A stretch of 64,000 bases of DNA, taken from the NCBI RefSeq assembly GCF_003028415.1, contig NZ_PYSV01000013.1, positions 62,001-126,000 on the forward strand. Direction: 5' to 3'. The stretch's first letter is position 1. Every line of letters begins with the position of its first letter. Made by a program: the position numbers and the translations under genes. Shown piece by piece: positions 19,471-33,002 of this stretch. Source of the DNA: Deinococcus arcticus (lineage in GTDB: Bacteria; Deinococcota; Deinococci; Deinococcales; Deinococcaceae). Under the pieces are notes generated by a model. It was not told where the DNA came from. It saw only the letters and a list, made by a program, of their open reading frames with translations, and ran no database searches.

Positions 19471-19545
19471 GAACTGGTAGCTCAGAGGGCAGAGCGGCTG
19501 GCTGAATCCCAGCAGACGCAGGTTCGAGTCCTGCCCCGTTCACCA
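19471..19545 (+). tRNA. tRNA-Phe-like (GAA anticodon, atypical position 37)
   Basis: 75-nt cloverleaf with CCA: acceptor GAACTGG/CCCGTTC (one wobble), D arm GCTC/GAGC, anticodon stem GCTGG/CCAGC with loop CTGAATC, T arm GCAGG-TTCGAGT-CCTGC. The anticodon reads GAA (Phe), but position 37 is T where tRNAs almost always have a purine, and the variable loop has only four bases. A diverged or non-decoding tRNA is possible. It ends 80 nt before rsr. Confidence 0.6.
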
Positions 19546-19625
19546 CCCAGGCGCGCGGCGCCGGGTCGCTGCTGGCGCATGTCCAGCACCATCTCCCCCG
19601 CCCCCACAGAGGAGGGCCGATTCCC

Positions 19626-21233
19626 ATGAAGAACCTACTGAACGCGCTGACCCCTGCCCGCCGTCCCCAGACCGAACAACTCGACCCACGCCAGGTAAAC
19701 AACAACGCCGGCGGGTTTGTCTACGGCCTGAGTGACGAGGCCCGGCTGACGCGCTTTCTGATTCTGGGAACAGAGGGCGGCACGTTCTACGCGGCCGAGC
19801 GCGCACACACCACGCAGGCCACCGAATTCGTGAAGACCTTCGTGCAACTGGACGCCGCCACCGCCCTGCGCGTGACGCTGGAGGTGGTGCGCGCGGGCCG
19901 GGCACCCAGGGCTGACCCCGCGCTCCTGGTGCTGGCCCTGGTGGCCAAGACCGCGCCGAACGCCGCCGACCGTCAGGCCGCCTGGGCCGCGCTGCCCGAG
20001 GTGGCGCGCACCGGCACCATGCTGCTGCACTTTCTGGCGTTTGCCGATGCCCTGGGCGGCTGGGGCCGTCTGACCCGCCGGGGCGTGGCCAACGTGTACG
20101 AGACCGCCGATGTGTCCAAGCTGGCCCTGTGGGCGGTGAAGTACAAGAGCCGTGACGGCTGGAGCCAGCGTGACGCCCTGCGCAAGAGCCACCCCAAGAC
20201 GGTGGACACCGAGCGCAACGCCGTGCTGAAGTTCATGGTGAGCGGCGCGCTGCCCGAGTTGGGCGCCGATGTGGAGGCCCCGGCCCTGCGCGTGATTGAA
20301 GGGCACCTGCTGGCCGCCAGCGCGGGCACGGACCAGGACGCAGCCACGCTGATGCGGGGGTACGGTCTACCCATCGAGGCAGTGCCCACGCACCTGCGCG
20401 GCGCCGAGGTCTACCGCGCCGCCATGCACACCAACGGCCTGACGTGGCTGCTGCGCAACCTGGGGAATCTGGGCCGCGTGGGCGTGCTGACGGTGAACGA
20501 CCGTGACACCGTACAGGCGGTGGTGGAGCGCCTGACCAACCCGGACGCCCTGCGGCGCGGGCACATTCACCCGCTGGATGTCCTGAAGGCCCGCCTGGTC
20601 TACGCCCAGGGGCGCGGAGTGAAGGGCAAGGGCGAGTGGCTGCCGGTGCCGGCAGTGGTGGACGCGCTGGAAGACGCCTTCCACCTCGCCTTCGGAAACG
20701 TGCAGGCGGCGGGTACGCGGCACCTGCTGGCGCTGGACGTCTCGGGCTCCATGACCTGTGGACAGGTGGCGGGCGTGCCCGGCCTCAGCCCCAACATGGC
20801 CGCCGCCGCCATGAGCCTGGTGGCCCTGCGCACCGAGGCCAGCGCGCTGACGATGGGCTTTGCCGGGCAGTTCCGGCCCCTGAACATCACAGCGCGTGAC
20901 ACCCTGGAAGCGGCCATGCGCAAGGCCCAGAGCGCCAGCTTTGGCGCGACCGACTGCGCCCAGCCGATGCTGTGGGCCCTGAAGGAACGCGTGAAGGTGG
21001 ACACCTTCGTGGTGTACACCGACAACGAAACCTGGGCCGGACAGGTTCACCCCACGGTGGCCCTGGACCGCTACCGCCAGAAGATGGGCATTGGCGCGCG
21101 CCTGATCGTGGTGGGCCTGACCGCCAGCGGGTTCACGATTGCCGATCCAGGGCGGGCCGACATGCTGGACGTGGTGGGCTTCGACTCGGCGGCGCCGGGC
21201 GTGATGGCAGACTTTGCGCGGGGCACGCTGTAA
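19626..21233 (+). CDS. rsr: Ro60 ortholog (TROVE and vWA domain RNA-binding protein)
   Basis: Ring-shaped RNA-binding protein that binds Y RNAs and works with exoribonucleases in rRNA processing and stress RNA decay in Deinococcus. The 535-aa product has the TROVE HEAT-repeat domain (about residues 15-360; opening NNAGGFVYGLSDEARLTRFLILG and later ALRKSHPKT) and a C-terminal von Willebrand A domain with the MIDAS motif DVSGS near residue 371 plus a second Asp in YTDNETW. Length matches known Ro60 proteins. AGGAGG precedes the ATG. All Y RNA-like units of the array lie upstream on the same strand. Confidence 0.95.
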   Translation: MKNLLNALTPARRPQTEQLDPRQVNNNAGGFVYGLSDEARLTRFLILGTEGGTFYAAERAHTTQATEFVKTFVQLDAATALRVTLEVVRAGRAPRADPALLVLALVAKTAPNAADRQAAWAALPEVARTGTMLLHFLAFADALGGWGRLTRRGVANVYETADVSKLALWAVKYKSRDGWSQRDALRKSHPKTVDTERNAVLKFMVSGALPELGADVEAPALRVIEGHLLAASAGTDQDAATLMRGYGLPIEAVPTHLRGAEVYRAAMHTNGLTWLLRNLGNLGRVGVLTVNDRDTVQAVVERLTNPDALRRGHIHPLDVLKARLVYAQGRGVKGKGEWLPVPAVVDALEDAFHLAFGNVQAAGTRHLLALDVSGSMTCGQVAGVPGLSPNMAAAAMSLVALRTEASALTMGFAGQFRPLNITARDTLEAAMRKAQSASFGATDCAQPMLWALKERVKVDTFVVYTDNETWAGQVHPTVALDRYRQKMGIGARLIVVGLTASGFTIADPGRADMLDVVGFDSAAPGVMADFARGTL

Positions 21234-21258
21234 GCGGGCCGGTGGCAGATGGCCCAGC

Positions 21259-21310
21259 GCACAAAGCAGATGGCAGAGGCCCCTGCGAGCCTCTGCCATC
21301 TGCTTTGTGC
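21259..21310. terminator. Bidirectional terminator with perfect 22-bp stem
   Basis: 21259-21280 pairs completely with 21289-21310 around the loop CCCTGCGA. It lies between the convergent ends of rsr and the 5'-nucleotidase gene. Confidence 0.8.
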
Positions 21311-21320
21311 CTACTGCCGC

Positions 21321-23075
21321 TTAGGGCAGAACGACGATGCGGCCCTTGACGGTGTTGGTCAGGCTGGGGCCCTTGGCCTTCAGGTAGTTGCTCAGCACGT
21401 CGGTGTCGGCGAGGCCCGGCAGCTGCACCACGTCGGTGGCGCTCTTGAACGCAGCAAAGTTGTCGCCGCCGCCCGCCAGGAAGTTGTTGGTGACGACGCG
21501 GTACTTGGCCGTGGCGCTGATGGGCGTGCCGTTCAACGTGATGTCGGCAATGTTGATCTTGCTGCCAGCCGGGGCGCTCTGGCTGTACTTGTAGCTGAAG
21601 CCCTCGGAGACCTGCAGCAGCTTCACGGCGGTGGCGTTGGCACCCGAGAACTGCTGCTCCAGCACCTCGTCAATCTGCTGGCCGGTCAGGCTCAGAACGG
21701 TGGTGGTGTTGCCAAAGGGATGCACGGCGAACACGTCACCGAAGTTCACAGCGTTGCCCGGCTTGATCTTGGTGCTGTCGGGCAGATCCGAGCGGATGCC
21801 GCCGGGGTTCATCAGGCCGATCTGGGCGCCCTGGGGCTTGCCGGCGTCCAGCAGCGCGTCGGCCACCACGTCGCCCAGCGCACTTTCGATGGTGCGGTCC
21901 TGCGCGCCAGCGGCCGTGTAGCCGCGCCGGATCTGCGGCGAGCCCAGACGGGCAATCTCCACACTGCTGATGGCCTCGACCCGGGCCTTGGCGGTGGTCA
22001 CCAGCTGGGTCATGCCGAAGTCCAGCTGCCCGGCCTTGGCGCGGGCGTCGTAATCCACGACGAGGTTGGCGGCCTTTACCGTCATGACCTTGTGGTTGGC
22101 CTTGTCCACGGTCAGGTCCAGGCGCTGCAACAGGTGGCCGTACTGCTCGCCCTGAATCACGATGCGGTCCTTGCCGGTGGGATCGGGCACGAGGCAGTTG
22201 TAGCCCTTGTGGCTGTGACCCGTGATAATCGCGCTGACTGCCGGGTCCACCGCCGTGGCAATCTTGTAGATGGGGCTGTCGGTTTTCAGGCTCTTGCAAC
22301 CCACGGTGGCGTAGTTGTCGGTGCTGCCAGCGGCGATTTCCCCGCCCTCATGAATCAGCATGATGATCGCGTCGGGGTTCTGGGCCTTGATCTCGGGCAG
22401 CACCCGGTTCACGGCCGCTGCGGGGTCACTGAAGGTCAGGTCCTTGACGCCCTCGGGCGACACGATGCCGGGGGTTTCGGCGGTCACGGCGCCCACGAAG
22501 GCAATGCGGGCGCCGCCCACCTGCTCAATCACGTAGGACTTGAAGGGACTGCCGGTCTTGCCGGAAGCGGCGTTGTAGGCCACGTTCGCGGCAATCCACT
22601 GGAAGCTCGCGCCCCGGTAGTTCGGGTCGAACTTGCAGGCTTTGGCGGTGTCGTTGCTGGCGCAGCCGCCGTTTTGCATGCGCAGCAGCTCGGCCAGGCC
22701 CTGGTCGAACTCGTGGTTGCCCAGTGCGCTCACCCGCATGCCCATGGCGTTCAGGGCGTACACGGCCGGCTCGTCGCGCAGCAGGCCCGAGGAAATGGGG
22801 CTGGCGCCGATCAGGTCGCCGCCCCCCACAAAGATGGTGTTGGGGTTGGCCTTGCGTGCGTCGCTCAGTTCAGCGGCAATGGCTTCCACGCCGCCGGCCC
22901 GGATGTCGGCGGTGGCTCCAGCAGGCCGGAACCCACTGGGTTCCAGGTAGCCGTGAAAGTCGTTCAGGCCCAGAACGGTCACGTTCACGGGATCAGCAGG
23001 AAGCGTCGTGTTGGGGGGCGTGCAGGCGCTCAGGCCCAGGGCCACCGTCAGCAGCAGCAGGGGGGTTTTTTTCAT
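21321..23075 (-). CDS. 5'-nucleotidase/UshA-like metallophosphoesterase, lipoprotein
   Basis: Secreted hydrolase of nucleotides or related phosphoesters. The 584-aa product starts with a lipoprotein signal (lipobox LSAC). The N-terminal calcineurin-like domain has [29 protein letters not shown] and ITGHSHKGY with the two-metal ligands. The C-terminal nucleotide-specificity domain includes [10 protein letters not shown] and [18 protein letters not shown] box (complement at 23088-23093) sits shortly before the ATG. It is divergent from murF. Confidence 0.9.
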   Translation of the reverse strand: MKKTPLLLLTVALGLSACTPPNTTLPADPVNVTVLGLNDFHGYLEPSGFRPAGATADIRAGGVEAIAAELSDARKANPNTIFVGGGDLIGASPISSGLLRDEPAVYALNAMGMRVSALGNHEFDQGLAELLRMQNGGCASNDTAKACKFDPNYRGASFQWIAANVAYNAASGKTGSPFKSYVIEQVGGARIAFVGAVTAETPGIVSPEGVKDLTFSDPAAAVNRVLPEIKAQNPDAIIMLIHEGGEIAAGSTDNYATVGCKSLKTDSPIYKIATAVDPAVSAIITGHSHKGYNCLVPDPTGKDRIVIQGEQYGHLLQRLDLTVDKANHKVMTVKAANLVVDYDARAKAGQLDFGMTQLVTTAKARVEAISSVEIARLGSPQIRRGYTAAGAQDRTIESALGDVVADALLDAGKPQGAQIGLMNPGGIRSDLPDSTKIKPGNAVNFGDVFAVHPFGNTTTVLSLTGQQIDEVLEQQFSGANATAVKLLQVSEGFSYKYSQSAPAGSKINIADITLNGTPISATAKYRVVTNNFLAGGGDNFAAFKSATDVVQLPGLADTDVLSNYLKAKGPSLTNTVKGRIVVLP

Positions 23076-23164
23076 AAGAACGTTCGCATTCTACTCATCT
23101 GCTCTCATGGCTATGTGAGCTTGTTGGCACTTCGCTGTGCCCACCTGCCGGGGGGGCTCTCTGG

Positions 23165-23170
23165 TAGCCT
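23165..23170 (+). promoter_or_regulatory. -10 box of a leaderless promoter (murF)
   Basis: TAGCCT, 6 nt before ATG 23177. Confidence 0.5.
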
Positions 23171-23176
23171 CGCGCC

Positions 23177-24481
23177 ATGCTCGACCCCCGCGCCGCGCCG
23201 CTGTCCGCCGCCCTCCACCCACAGGCCCGCCCGGCCCGGCGCCTGACCTGGGACTCGCGCGAGGCAGGCCCCGACACCGCCTTTGTGGCCCTGCCCGGTG
23301 AACGCATGCACGGCAACGCCTTCGTGGAAGCAGCCCTGGCCGCCGGGGCACCCTTCGTTCTGACCGACCTGGACGTGCCGCGCGCCCTGCGGGTACCGGA
23401 CGCCCGGGCGGCGCTGTTTGCCTGGGCCCGCGCCGAGCGCACCCGCGCCCCGCTGGTCGTGGGCATCACCGGCAGCGCCGGCAAGACCACCGCCAAAAGT
23501 TACGCCGCCGCCGCCCTGCAGGCCCTGTACATGCCGGTGTACAACACCCTGCCCGCCATCGCGTGCTTTCTGATTGAGCAGGGCGGCGCCCAGCAGCCGC
23601 TGGTGGTGGAAATGGGCATTGACCGCCCCGGTGAGATGGCCGAACTGGTCGACCTCGTGCGGCCCGACGTGGGGGTGGTGACCTCGATTGGGCCCGCGCA
23701 CCTGGAGCAGCTGGGCAGCATCGAGAACATCGCCCGGGAAAAGGGCGGCATTCTGCAGGGCACGCGCGCGCTGGTGGGCGCGCAGGCGAGCGCCTATTAC
23801 CCCGGCGTGGACAGCTACGGCTTTGGCGACGTGACCTTTGCCGGTCAGAGCCTGCGCGTGACCCCGGAAGGCTCGCGCTTCTCCTTTGCGGGGGTGCCGG
23901 TCTTCCTGCCGCACGCCGCCCAGGTACAGGCCGAGGCCGCCGTGCTGGGACTGGTGCTGGCCCGGGAGGCGGGCGTGCCTCTGCCGGACGCCGCCGCCCG
24001 CCTGCGCGCCGTGCAGGTGCCCGGCGGACGCTACCGGGTTCACCCCGGAGCCGTGACCGTGATTGACGACGCCTACAACGCCTCTCCCGTGGCGGTCCGC
24101 GCCGCGCTGGACGCGCTGGGCGCCCTGCCCGGCCGCAGGATCAGCGTGCTGGGCCGCATGCTGGAACTGGGACCCACCGAGCGCGATCTGCACGCCGAGG
24201 TGGGCGCCCACGCCCGGACACGCGCCGACGTGACCTATGGTGTGGGCGCCTTCGCTGCCGAACTGGGCGAGCGGGCCTACGCCACGGTGCCCGAACTGAC
24301 CGCCGCCCTGCTGGCGGACCTGCGCGCCGGGGACGTGGTGCTGGTCAAGGCCAGTCGCGGCATTTCCTGGAGCCCCGAGCGCCGGGCGCAGGAGGGCGTG
24401 GGGCTGGACACCGTGGTGCAGGCGCTGCTGGCGGCGCGGGCACCGCTGGACGCTCAGGTGGAGCGGCCGGACGGGACATAG
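23177..24481 (+). CDS. murF: UDP-N-acetylmuramoyl-tripeptide--D-alanyl-D-alanine ligase
   Basis: Adds D-Ala-D-Ala (or the local dipeptide) to the UDP-MurNAc-tripeptide in cytoplasmic peptidoglycan synthesis. The 434-aa product has the Mur N-terminal domain, the ATP loop GITGSAGKTTAKSY, the central YNTLPAIACFLIEQ and EMGIDRPGEMAEL, and the C-terminal VIDDAYNASPVAV with the MurF-type DAYNASP motif. It is not in a dcw cluster here; the gene after it encodes an unrelated lipoprotein. Confidence 0.93.
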   Translation: MLDPRAAPLSAALHPQARPARRLTWDSREAGPDTAFVALPGERMHGNAFVEAALAAGAPFVLTDLDVPRALRVPDARAALFAWARAERTRAPLVVGITGSAGKTTAKSYAAAALQALYMPVYNTLPAIACFLIEQGGAQQPLVVEMGIDRPGEMAELVDLVRPDVGVVTSIGPAHLEQLGSIENIAREKGGILQGTRALVGAQASAYYPGVDSYGFGDVTFAGQSLRVTPEGSRFSFAGVPVFLPHAAQVQAEAAVLGLVLAREAGVPLPDAAARLRAVQVPGGRYRVHPGAVTVIDDAYNASPVAVRAALDALGALPGRRISVLGRMLELGPTERDLHAEVGAHARTRADVTYGVGAFAAELGERAYATVPELTAALLADLRAGDVVLVKASRGISWSPERRAQEGVGLDTVVQALLAARAPLDAQVERPDGT

Positions 24482-24535
24482 GACTCAACCCGAATCTTCA
24501 CGCCCCTCAGGGTCTGGCGTGCCCAGAATGCAGGC

Positions 24536-25276
24536 ATGCGTTTCCTGCTGCCTCTGGCTCTGCTGCTCACGGCCTGCACGCCGGCCGTCCTGTCTGGGCC
24601 CATGTCCTCTGGGCCGGCCGACTGGCCGTTCCGGGCCGCCTTCAGTGAGCTGGGCGTGGCCTGGGTGTCTGGGGGGCGGGCCTGCGTGGCGCGCGCGCCG
24701 TCATTTCAGCCGGTCTGTCCCAGGCTGTCAGGAGCGGTGGATGTGGCGTGGGCCCAGGGCGACGCCTGGGCTGCGCTGCCGGGGCAGGGACTGCTGGTCA
24801 CCCTGGACCGCGCGCCGCGCACCGTGAACGTGGGCCGCGTGGTTGCCCTGAGCGCCACCCGCGCCTACCGCGAGGATGGCAGCGCCGTGGACTACACCGG
24901 CCAGCGGGTGCCCGGGGTACGCGGCGCCCCCCAGGCCGCGCTCACGGGCCCCCAGGGCGAGGACTACGCGCTGCTGCACAGCCGGGTGGTGCGCCCGGGC
25001 CAGGAAGGTGGGCAGGGTCCGGCCGCCTTTCTGGCTCCCACCCCCACCGGCGTGGTGGGCGCGGCACACCCCCAGGTGCAGACCCCCACCGGCACCTACC
25101 GGCTGACCGGTCAGGCCCTGGTGCGGCTGGACGCCGCCGGGCAGGTGCGCGCGCAGGTGCCCCACAGCGAGGGCCGCCTGGGGCTGGTGGGCACCGAACT
25201 GGTCACGGTCAGCCCGGGCGGTCAGCTGCGCCGCTTTGGCCCCGATCTGCAGGAGTGGACGCCAGCGCAGCGGTAA
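24536..25276 (+). CDS. Hypothetical lipoprotein
   Basis: A 246-aa product with a lipoprotein signal peptide (lipobox LLTAC, Cys at about residue 14). The mature part is rich in Gly, Ala, Val and Pro with repeating short beta-type segments, suggesting a beta-propeller-like or strand-rich fold (VDVAWAQGDAWAALPGQG, then similar units), but no family is recognised. It begins 54 nt after murF and is followed by repeat copy 2, whose hairpin and T-run could terminate it. Confidence 0.65.
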   Translation: MRFLLPLALLLTACTPAVLSGPMSSGPADWPFRAAFSELGVAWVSGGRACVARAPSFQPVCPRLSGAVDVAWAQGDAWAALPGQGLLVTLDRAPRTVNVGRVVALSATRAYREDGSAVDYTGQRVPGVRGAPQAALTGPQGEDYALLHSRVVRPGQEGGQGPAAFLAPTPTGVVGAAHPQVQTPTGTYRLTGQALVRLDAAGQVRAQVPHSEGRLGLVGTELVTVSPGGQLRRFGPDLQEWTPAQR

Positions 25277-25326
25277 GCGATGAAGGCGCCGGGCTTGCCG
25301 GAATCCCCTTCTCCTCTTACTCCATC

Positions 25327-25470
25327 TAAGGACGTTGCCCCTCACAGTGCGACTGTTCAGGAGAGCACCACAAAGTCTCCACGCCCGGTGCAACGTCCTT
25401 TTTTCGATACTCGCTCTGCGGCGCAGCTGTTCCAGCCCGCTCGGTTGATCTCAAGATCAACAGCGAGCGA
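25327..25470 (+). repeat. Dispersed intergenic repeat, copy 2 (full length)
   Basis: Same two modules and orientation as copy 1. The outer arms are nearly kept (GGACGTTGCCCC with GGTGCAACGTCC, then TTTTTT). The inner arms are mismatched: the 5' arm GACTGTTC is of the copy-4 type and the 3' arm ACAAAGTC of the copy-1 type, as if recombinant or part-way through change. Confidence 0.85.
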
Positions 25471-25725
25471 CTGAGCTTCAGCCTCCTGCCCCCGACCATC
25501 TGTCCAGTGCGCCCCCGCGTTCAGGTGTTCTGAAGACGGCACTCAGCCGTAACCCACGGCCTGCAGACCAATGCTGCCCGGGGTCTCATTTTGCCCGCCT
25601 GGCCGGCAATATTCGATTTTGTACAGATGTAAGTGTTCGGTAAGCGGAATGATGGTCATATGGCCCAAGCCCATGACCCTCACGCCGTTTTCCTGTCGCT
25701 CTGCTCGCATGCGCCTCCAGTCCCC
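25471..25725. other. Intergenic region upstream of the pil operon
   Basis: About 255 bases with no gene supported. It contains an AT-richer patch (25608-25660) compared with its surroundings. The promoter and palindrome for pilM lie at its right end. Confidence 0.4.
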
Positions 25726-25756
25726 TTCCCTCAGTCAGATGAGGGAATGCTAAAAT
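25726..25756 (+). promoter_or_regulatory. Palindromic operator-like site and extended -10 box of the pil operon
   Basis: Perfect 8-bp arms TTCCCTCA (25726-25733) and TGAGGGAA (25740-25747) with a 6-bp spacer abut TGC-TAAAAT, an extended -10 (25751-25756). No -35 consensus is visible because the palindrome occupies that place. The site could bind an activator or repressor. The pilM ATG follows 21 nt after the -10 with AGGGAG as ribosome site. Confidence 0.6.
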
Positions 25757-25777
25757 CCTCGTGATCCTGGAGGGAGA

Positions 25778-26948
<1,171 letters not shown>

Positions 26949-26956
<8 letters not shown>

Positions 26957-27644
26957 AATCAACCTGCTGCCGCAGCAGTACCGCAAGCAGAGTGAGCCCA
27001 ACGCCTGGATTCCGGCGGCCATTGGCGTGGCGGTGGTGACCGGGCTGGCCCTGCTGGCCGGCGAGATTGCCACTGGCACCCGCGCGGGCGAGCTGCGCAA
27101 ACAGCTTGACGCCCTGAACGGCGAGGCCACCGCCCTGGCCCCGGCCAACGCCGAATTCACGCAGCTGACCCAGCAAAAGACGCAGCTGGAGCAGGTGACC
27201 AGTGTGGCCCAGCAGCTGCGCTCGGGCAAAACCTACTGGACCAACGACCTCGCGGCCTTCACGGCGCAGCTGCCCAGCGGCGGCGGCGTGGCGCTGCAAA
27301 GCATGAGCATCAAGGCGCTGGACGCCAATGCCCTGGGCAGCCTGCAGCAAACCGGCGTGTACACCGGCAAGAACGTGACACGTGAGATTGACCTGACCGG
27401 CAACGCCAGCAGCCAGCAGGCGGTGGTGAACTTTCTGCGCACCTTCGAGAACAACCCCAACTTCGGCGTGAATTTCCGCAGCCTGCAAAGCGAGGGCGAC
27501 ACCGGACGCTACACCTTCAACGCCTCGGTGGGCGTCGTGCAGGCGCAGACGGCTCCGGCCCAGACGCCAGCGGTGCCGGGCGAGACCCCCGCCGCACCGG
27601 ACGCGCCGACCGGCACCACGGAAGGAGACGGCCGTGTCAACTAA
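26949..27644 (+). CDS. pilN: Type IV pilus assembly protein PilN
   Basis: Inner-membrane bitopic protein of the alignment complex. The 231-aa product opens with VEINLLPQQYR, the conserved INLLP motif that docks PilM, followed by one membrane helix (about residues 24-41), a coiled coil (about 45-85) and a ferredoxin-like periplasmic domain. The last 30 residues are Pro/Ala/Thr-rich. GTG start at 26949 lies within the pilM end. Confidence 0.92.
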
Positions 27645-28278
27645 ACTTGCCCCGCGCAACATCTTTCTGCTGGTGCTGGCCGCCTGCCTGATTGTGGGCG
27701 CGCTGTGGTACACCATGCGCTTTCAGGCGCGCCAGGCCGAAATCAGCCAGCTGCAGGGTGAACTGGACACCGTGAACGCCCGCGTGCTGACGCTGCGCGC
27801 CAACGCCGCGCGCCTGCCCGCCCTGCGCGAGGAAGTGGCCAAGCTGACCGAGGAGCAGCAGGTGTTTCTGGCGGCCCTGCCCCAGGCCGCCAATTACAAC
27901 GCTGTGCTGGACGAGGTGCGTCTGAACGCCAGCGCCGCCGGGGCCACCCTGAGCGGCTTTACGGTGCAAAGCGGCAACGCCACCAGCCTGCCAGCGGGCG
28001 TGCGGCCCATTAACCTCAGCCTGAGTGCCAGCGGGCGCTTTGGCGAGCTGTTCACGCTGCTGCGCTCGCTGGAAACCATGAACCGTTTCAGCACGGTGAC
28101 CAACGTCAACCTGCAGCTGCCCGCCGCCACCAGTCTGGACCCCCGCCTGGAAAGCACCATGGGCCTGACCGTTTACACCTTTGACCCAACCCAGGCGGCG
28201 ACCAGCCCCACCGGCACGCCTGAAGCGCCCAACGCTGCCCCCGCAGCGCCCAGCGCGCCCGCAGGAGGCACACAGTGA
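27634..28278 (+). CDS. pilO: Type IV pilus assembly protein PilO
   Basis: Partner of PilN in the periplasmic alignment complex. The 214-aa product has a short cytoplasmic tail, one membrane helix (about residues 9-28), a coiled coil (EISQLQGELDTVNARVLTLRANA) and an alpha/beta domain with LSASGRFGELFTLLRSLETMNRF typical of PilO. The C-terminus is Pro/Ala-rich as in PilN. GTG start overlaps pilN by 11 nt; the stop overlaps the next gene by 4 nt. Confidence 0.92.
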   Translation: MSTKLAPRNIFLLVLAACLIVGALWYTMRFQARQAEISQLQGELDTVNARVLTLRANAARLPALREEVAKLTEEQQVFLAALPQAANYNAVLDEVRLNASAAGATLSGFTVQSGNATSLPAGVRPINLSLSASGRFGELFTLLRSLETMNRFSTVTNVNLQLPAATSLDPRLESTMGLTVYTFDPTQAATSPTGTPEAPNAAPAAPSAPAGGTQ

Positions 28279-29579
28279 CACGCGCGCCCGTCAAGCTCTC
28301 CCGCGAGATGAAGGTGCTGCTGGGCCTGCTGCTGCTCGTGGCGGCCATTGGCCTGTGGTACATCCTCACCAGCCAGCGTTCGGCGGGTGACGACCTGACG
28401 GCCACCCAGCCGCCGGTGAGCACCGAGCCCGGCACCACCGTGCCGGTCGCCCCGGATCCCGAGGACAACCCCCAGGGCAATCCCGACACCGTGCAGCCCG
28501 ACGGCACGGTGGACGTGGAAGTCATTCCTCCCTTCCCCACCGGCGGCGCCCCTGACCCGGACGCGGAGCCAACCGACGTGCCCCCAACCCCTGGCGGCAT
28601 CAACCCGGATACGGCGCTGTCCTCGGTGCCCGGCAACAACCCCTTCCGGCCCCTGGAGGTCAAGGCCACTGAAGGGGCCGCCGGTACCACCACGACCGGG
28701 CCCACGCCCGCCCCTGTGGCGGTCAATACCCCAGACCAGTCCGCAGGCCAGCCCACGGGCAGCGTCACTCCCATCACCTCCACGGGCGGCGCCCTGGGCC
28801 TGGGCCCGCTGGCCGGCAGTGAAGGCGACAGCAGTGGCAGCAGCAGCGGCCCCATTCCCGTGCCGCAGATTCCCGGTGGCGACGGCGCGCCCAGTGTGGG
28901 GGAGGACAGCGGCAGCAGCGGCGCCGGCCCGGTGGTCGTGACCCCGCTGCCCACCACCGACCAGCCTGTGGTGGTGGGTGGCCGCACCCCCAGCAGTGGC
29001 GCCAGCGGCGCTGGCGGGAACCCGGCCGGTGGCAACGGCGACGGCAGCGCTGTCTCTGGCGGCACTGCTGGCGCGCCCGGCGCTGGTGGCCCGGCCACCG
29101 CGCGGCCCCCCGCGCCCCCCGTGGCCGGCGTGCAGGTGCCCGGCGTAACCCGCCTGCCCTCGGGCGCGGCAAGCACCCCGGGCGCAGGCGGGACCCCTGG
29201 CACGGGCGCATCTGGCACGGGCACCCCGGGCGGCAGCGACACCCTGGGCAGTGCCGGCGCTGGCACCCCCGTCACCGCTGCACCCACCCCGGGCACGCCC
29301 CAGGTCATTACCGATCTGAGCGCGCCGCCCAGCACCAGCACCCCGGCGGCCACCAGCAACCCGCTGGACAGCTTCGTGCAGACGCAGCAACTGGCCTTTA
29401 ACGCGGTGGTGCTGGGCCCGGTGAACACCGCCATCTTCCGCAGTAAGGACGGCTTCGTGGTCGTCTCGGTGGGGCAGACCCTGCCCGACACGCAGGTGAC
29501 GGTCAAGGAAGTCACCGCCACGAGCGCCACGCTGAGCCTGGGCAACAACACGACCACACTCGAACTGGAAAAAAGGTGA
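28275..29579 (+). CDS. PilP/PilW-position pilus protein with long low-complexity linker
   Basis: It occupies the place of pilW of Thermus or pilP of proteobacteria. The 434-aa product has one N-terminal membrane helix (about residues 13-33), then roughly 300 residues dominated by Gly, Pro, Ser, Thr and Ala, and a compact C-terminal domain (about 370-434; FNAVVLGPVNTAIFRSKDGF then VSVGQTLPDTQVTVKEV) that looks like the beta-sandwich of PilP, which contacts the secretin. The linker is probably disordered and spans the periplasm. Confidence 0.75.
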   Translation: MTRAPVKLSREMKVLLGLLLLVAAIGLWYILTSQRSAGDDLTATQPPVSTEPGTTVPVAPDPEDNPQGNPDTVQPDGTVDVEVIPPFPTGGAPDPDAEPTDVPPTPGGINPDTALSSVPGNNPFRPLEVKATEGAAGTTTTGPTPAPVAVNTPDQSAGQPTGSVTPITSTGGALGLGPLAGSEGDSSGSSSGPIPVPQIPGGDGAPSVGEDSGSSGAGPVVVTPLPTTDQPVVVGGRTPSSGASGAGGNPAGGNGDGSAVSGGTAGAPGAGGPATARPPAPPVAGVQVPGVTRLPSGAASTPGAGGTPGTGASGTGTPGGSDTLGSAGAGTPVTAAPTPGTPQVITDLSAPPSTSTPAATSNPLDSFVQTQQLAFNAVVLGPVNTAIFRSKDGFVVVSVGQTLPDTQVTVKEVTATSATLSLGNNTTTLELEKR

Positions 29580-29582
29580 GCC

Positions 29583-31604
<2,022 letters not shown>

Positions 31605-31620
31605 CCGTTTCCCTGCCCGG

Positions 31621-31653
31621 CGCGCCCCCTGTCAGCGGGGGCGCGTTTGTTTG
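31621..31653 (+). terminator. Rho-independent terminator of the pil operon
   Basis: CGCGCCCCC pairs with GGGGGCGCG over a 7-nt loop, followed by TTTGTTTG, 17 nt after the pilQ stop. Confidence 0.85.
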
Positions 31654-31686
31654 TGCAGGGGTGGGGGCGGGCCGCGCCCCAGGCGC

Positions 31687-31692
31687 TACAGT
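31687..31692 (+). promoter_or_regulatory. -10 box of a leaderless promoter (aroC)
   Basis: TACAGT, 7 nt before ATG 31700. Confidence 0.55.
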
Positions 31693-31699
31693 CGCCCCC

Positions 31700-32848
<1,149 letters not shown>

Positions 32849-32989
32849 AGGCCCTGTGCTCAGCGACGCTGCGGGTGAACCCCTGGCCAGCCTGCAGGCC
32901 CGGCTGGAACAGGCCCTGGCCGACGAGCTGCGCGGACCCGGCCCGGCGCCAGAGGGTGCGCCCGTCACGCCGCCTGCGGAGGACTGCCG

Positions 32990-32995
32990 TACACT
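32990..32995 (+). promoter_or_regulatory. -10 box of a leaderless promoter (aroK)
   Basis: TACACT, 7 nt before ATG 33003. Confidence 0.55.
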
Positions 32996-33002
32996 GTCCC
33001 CC

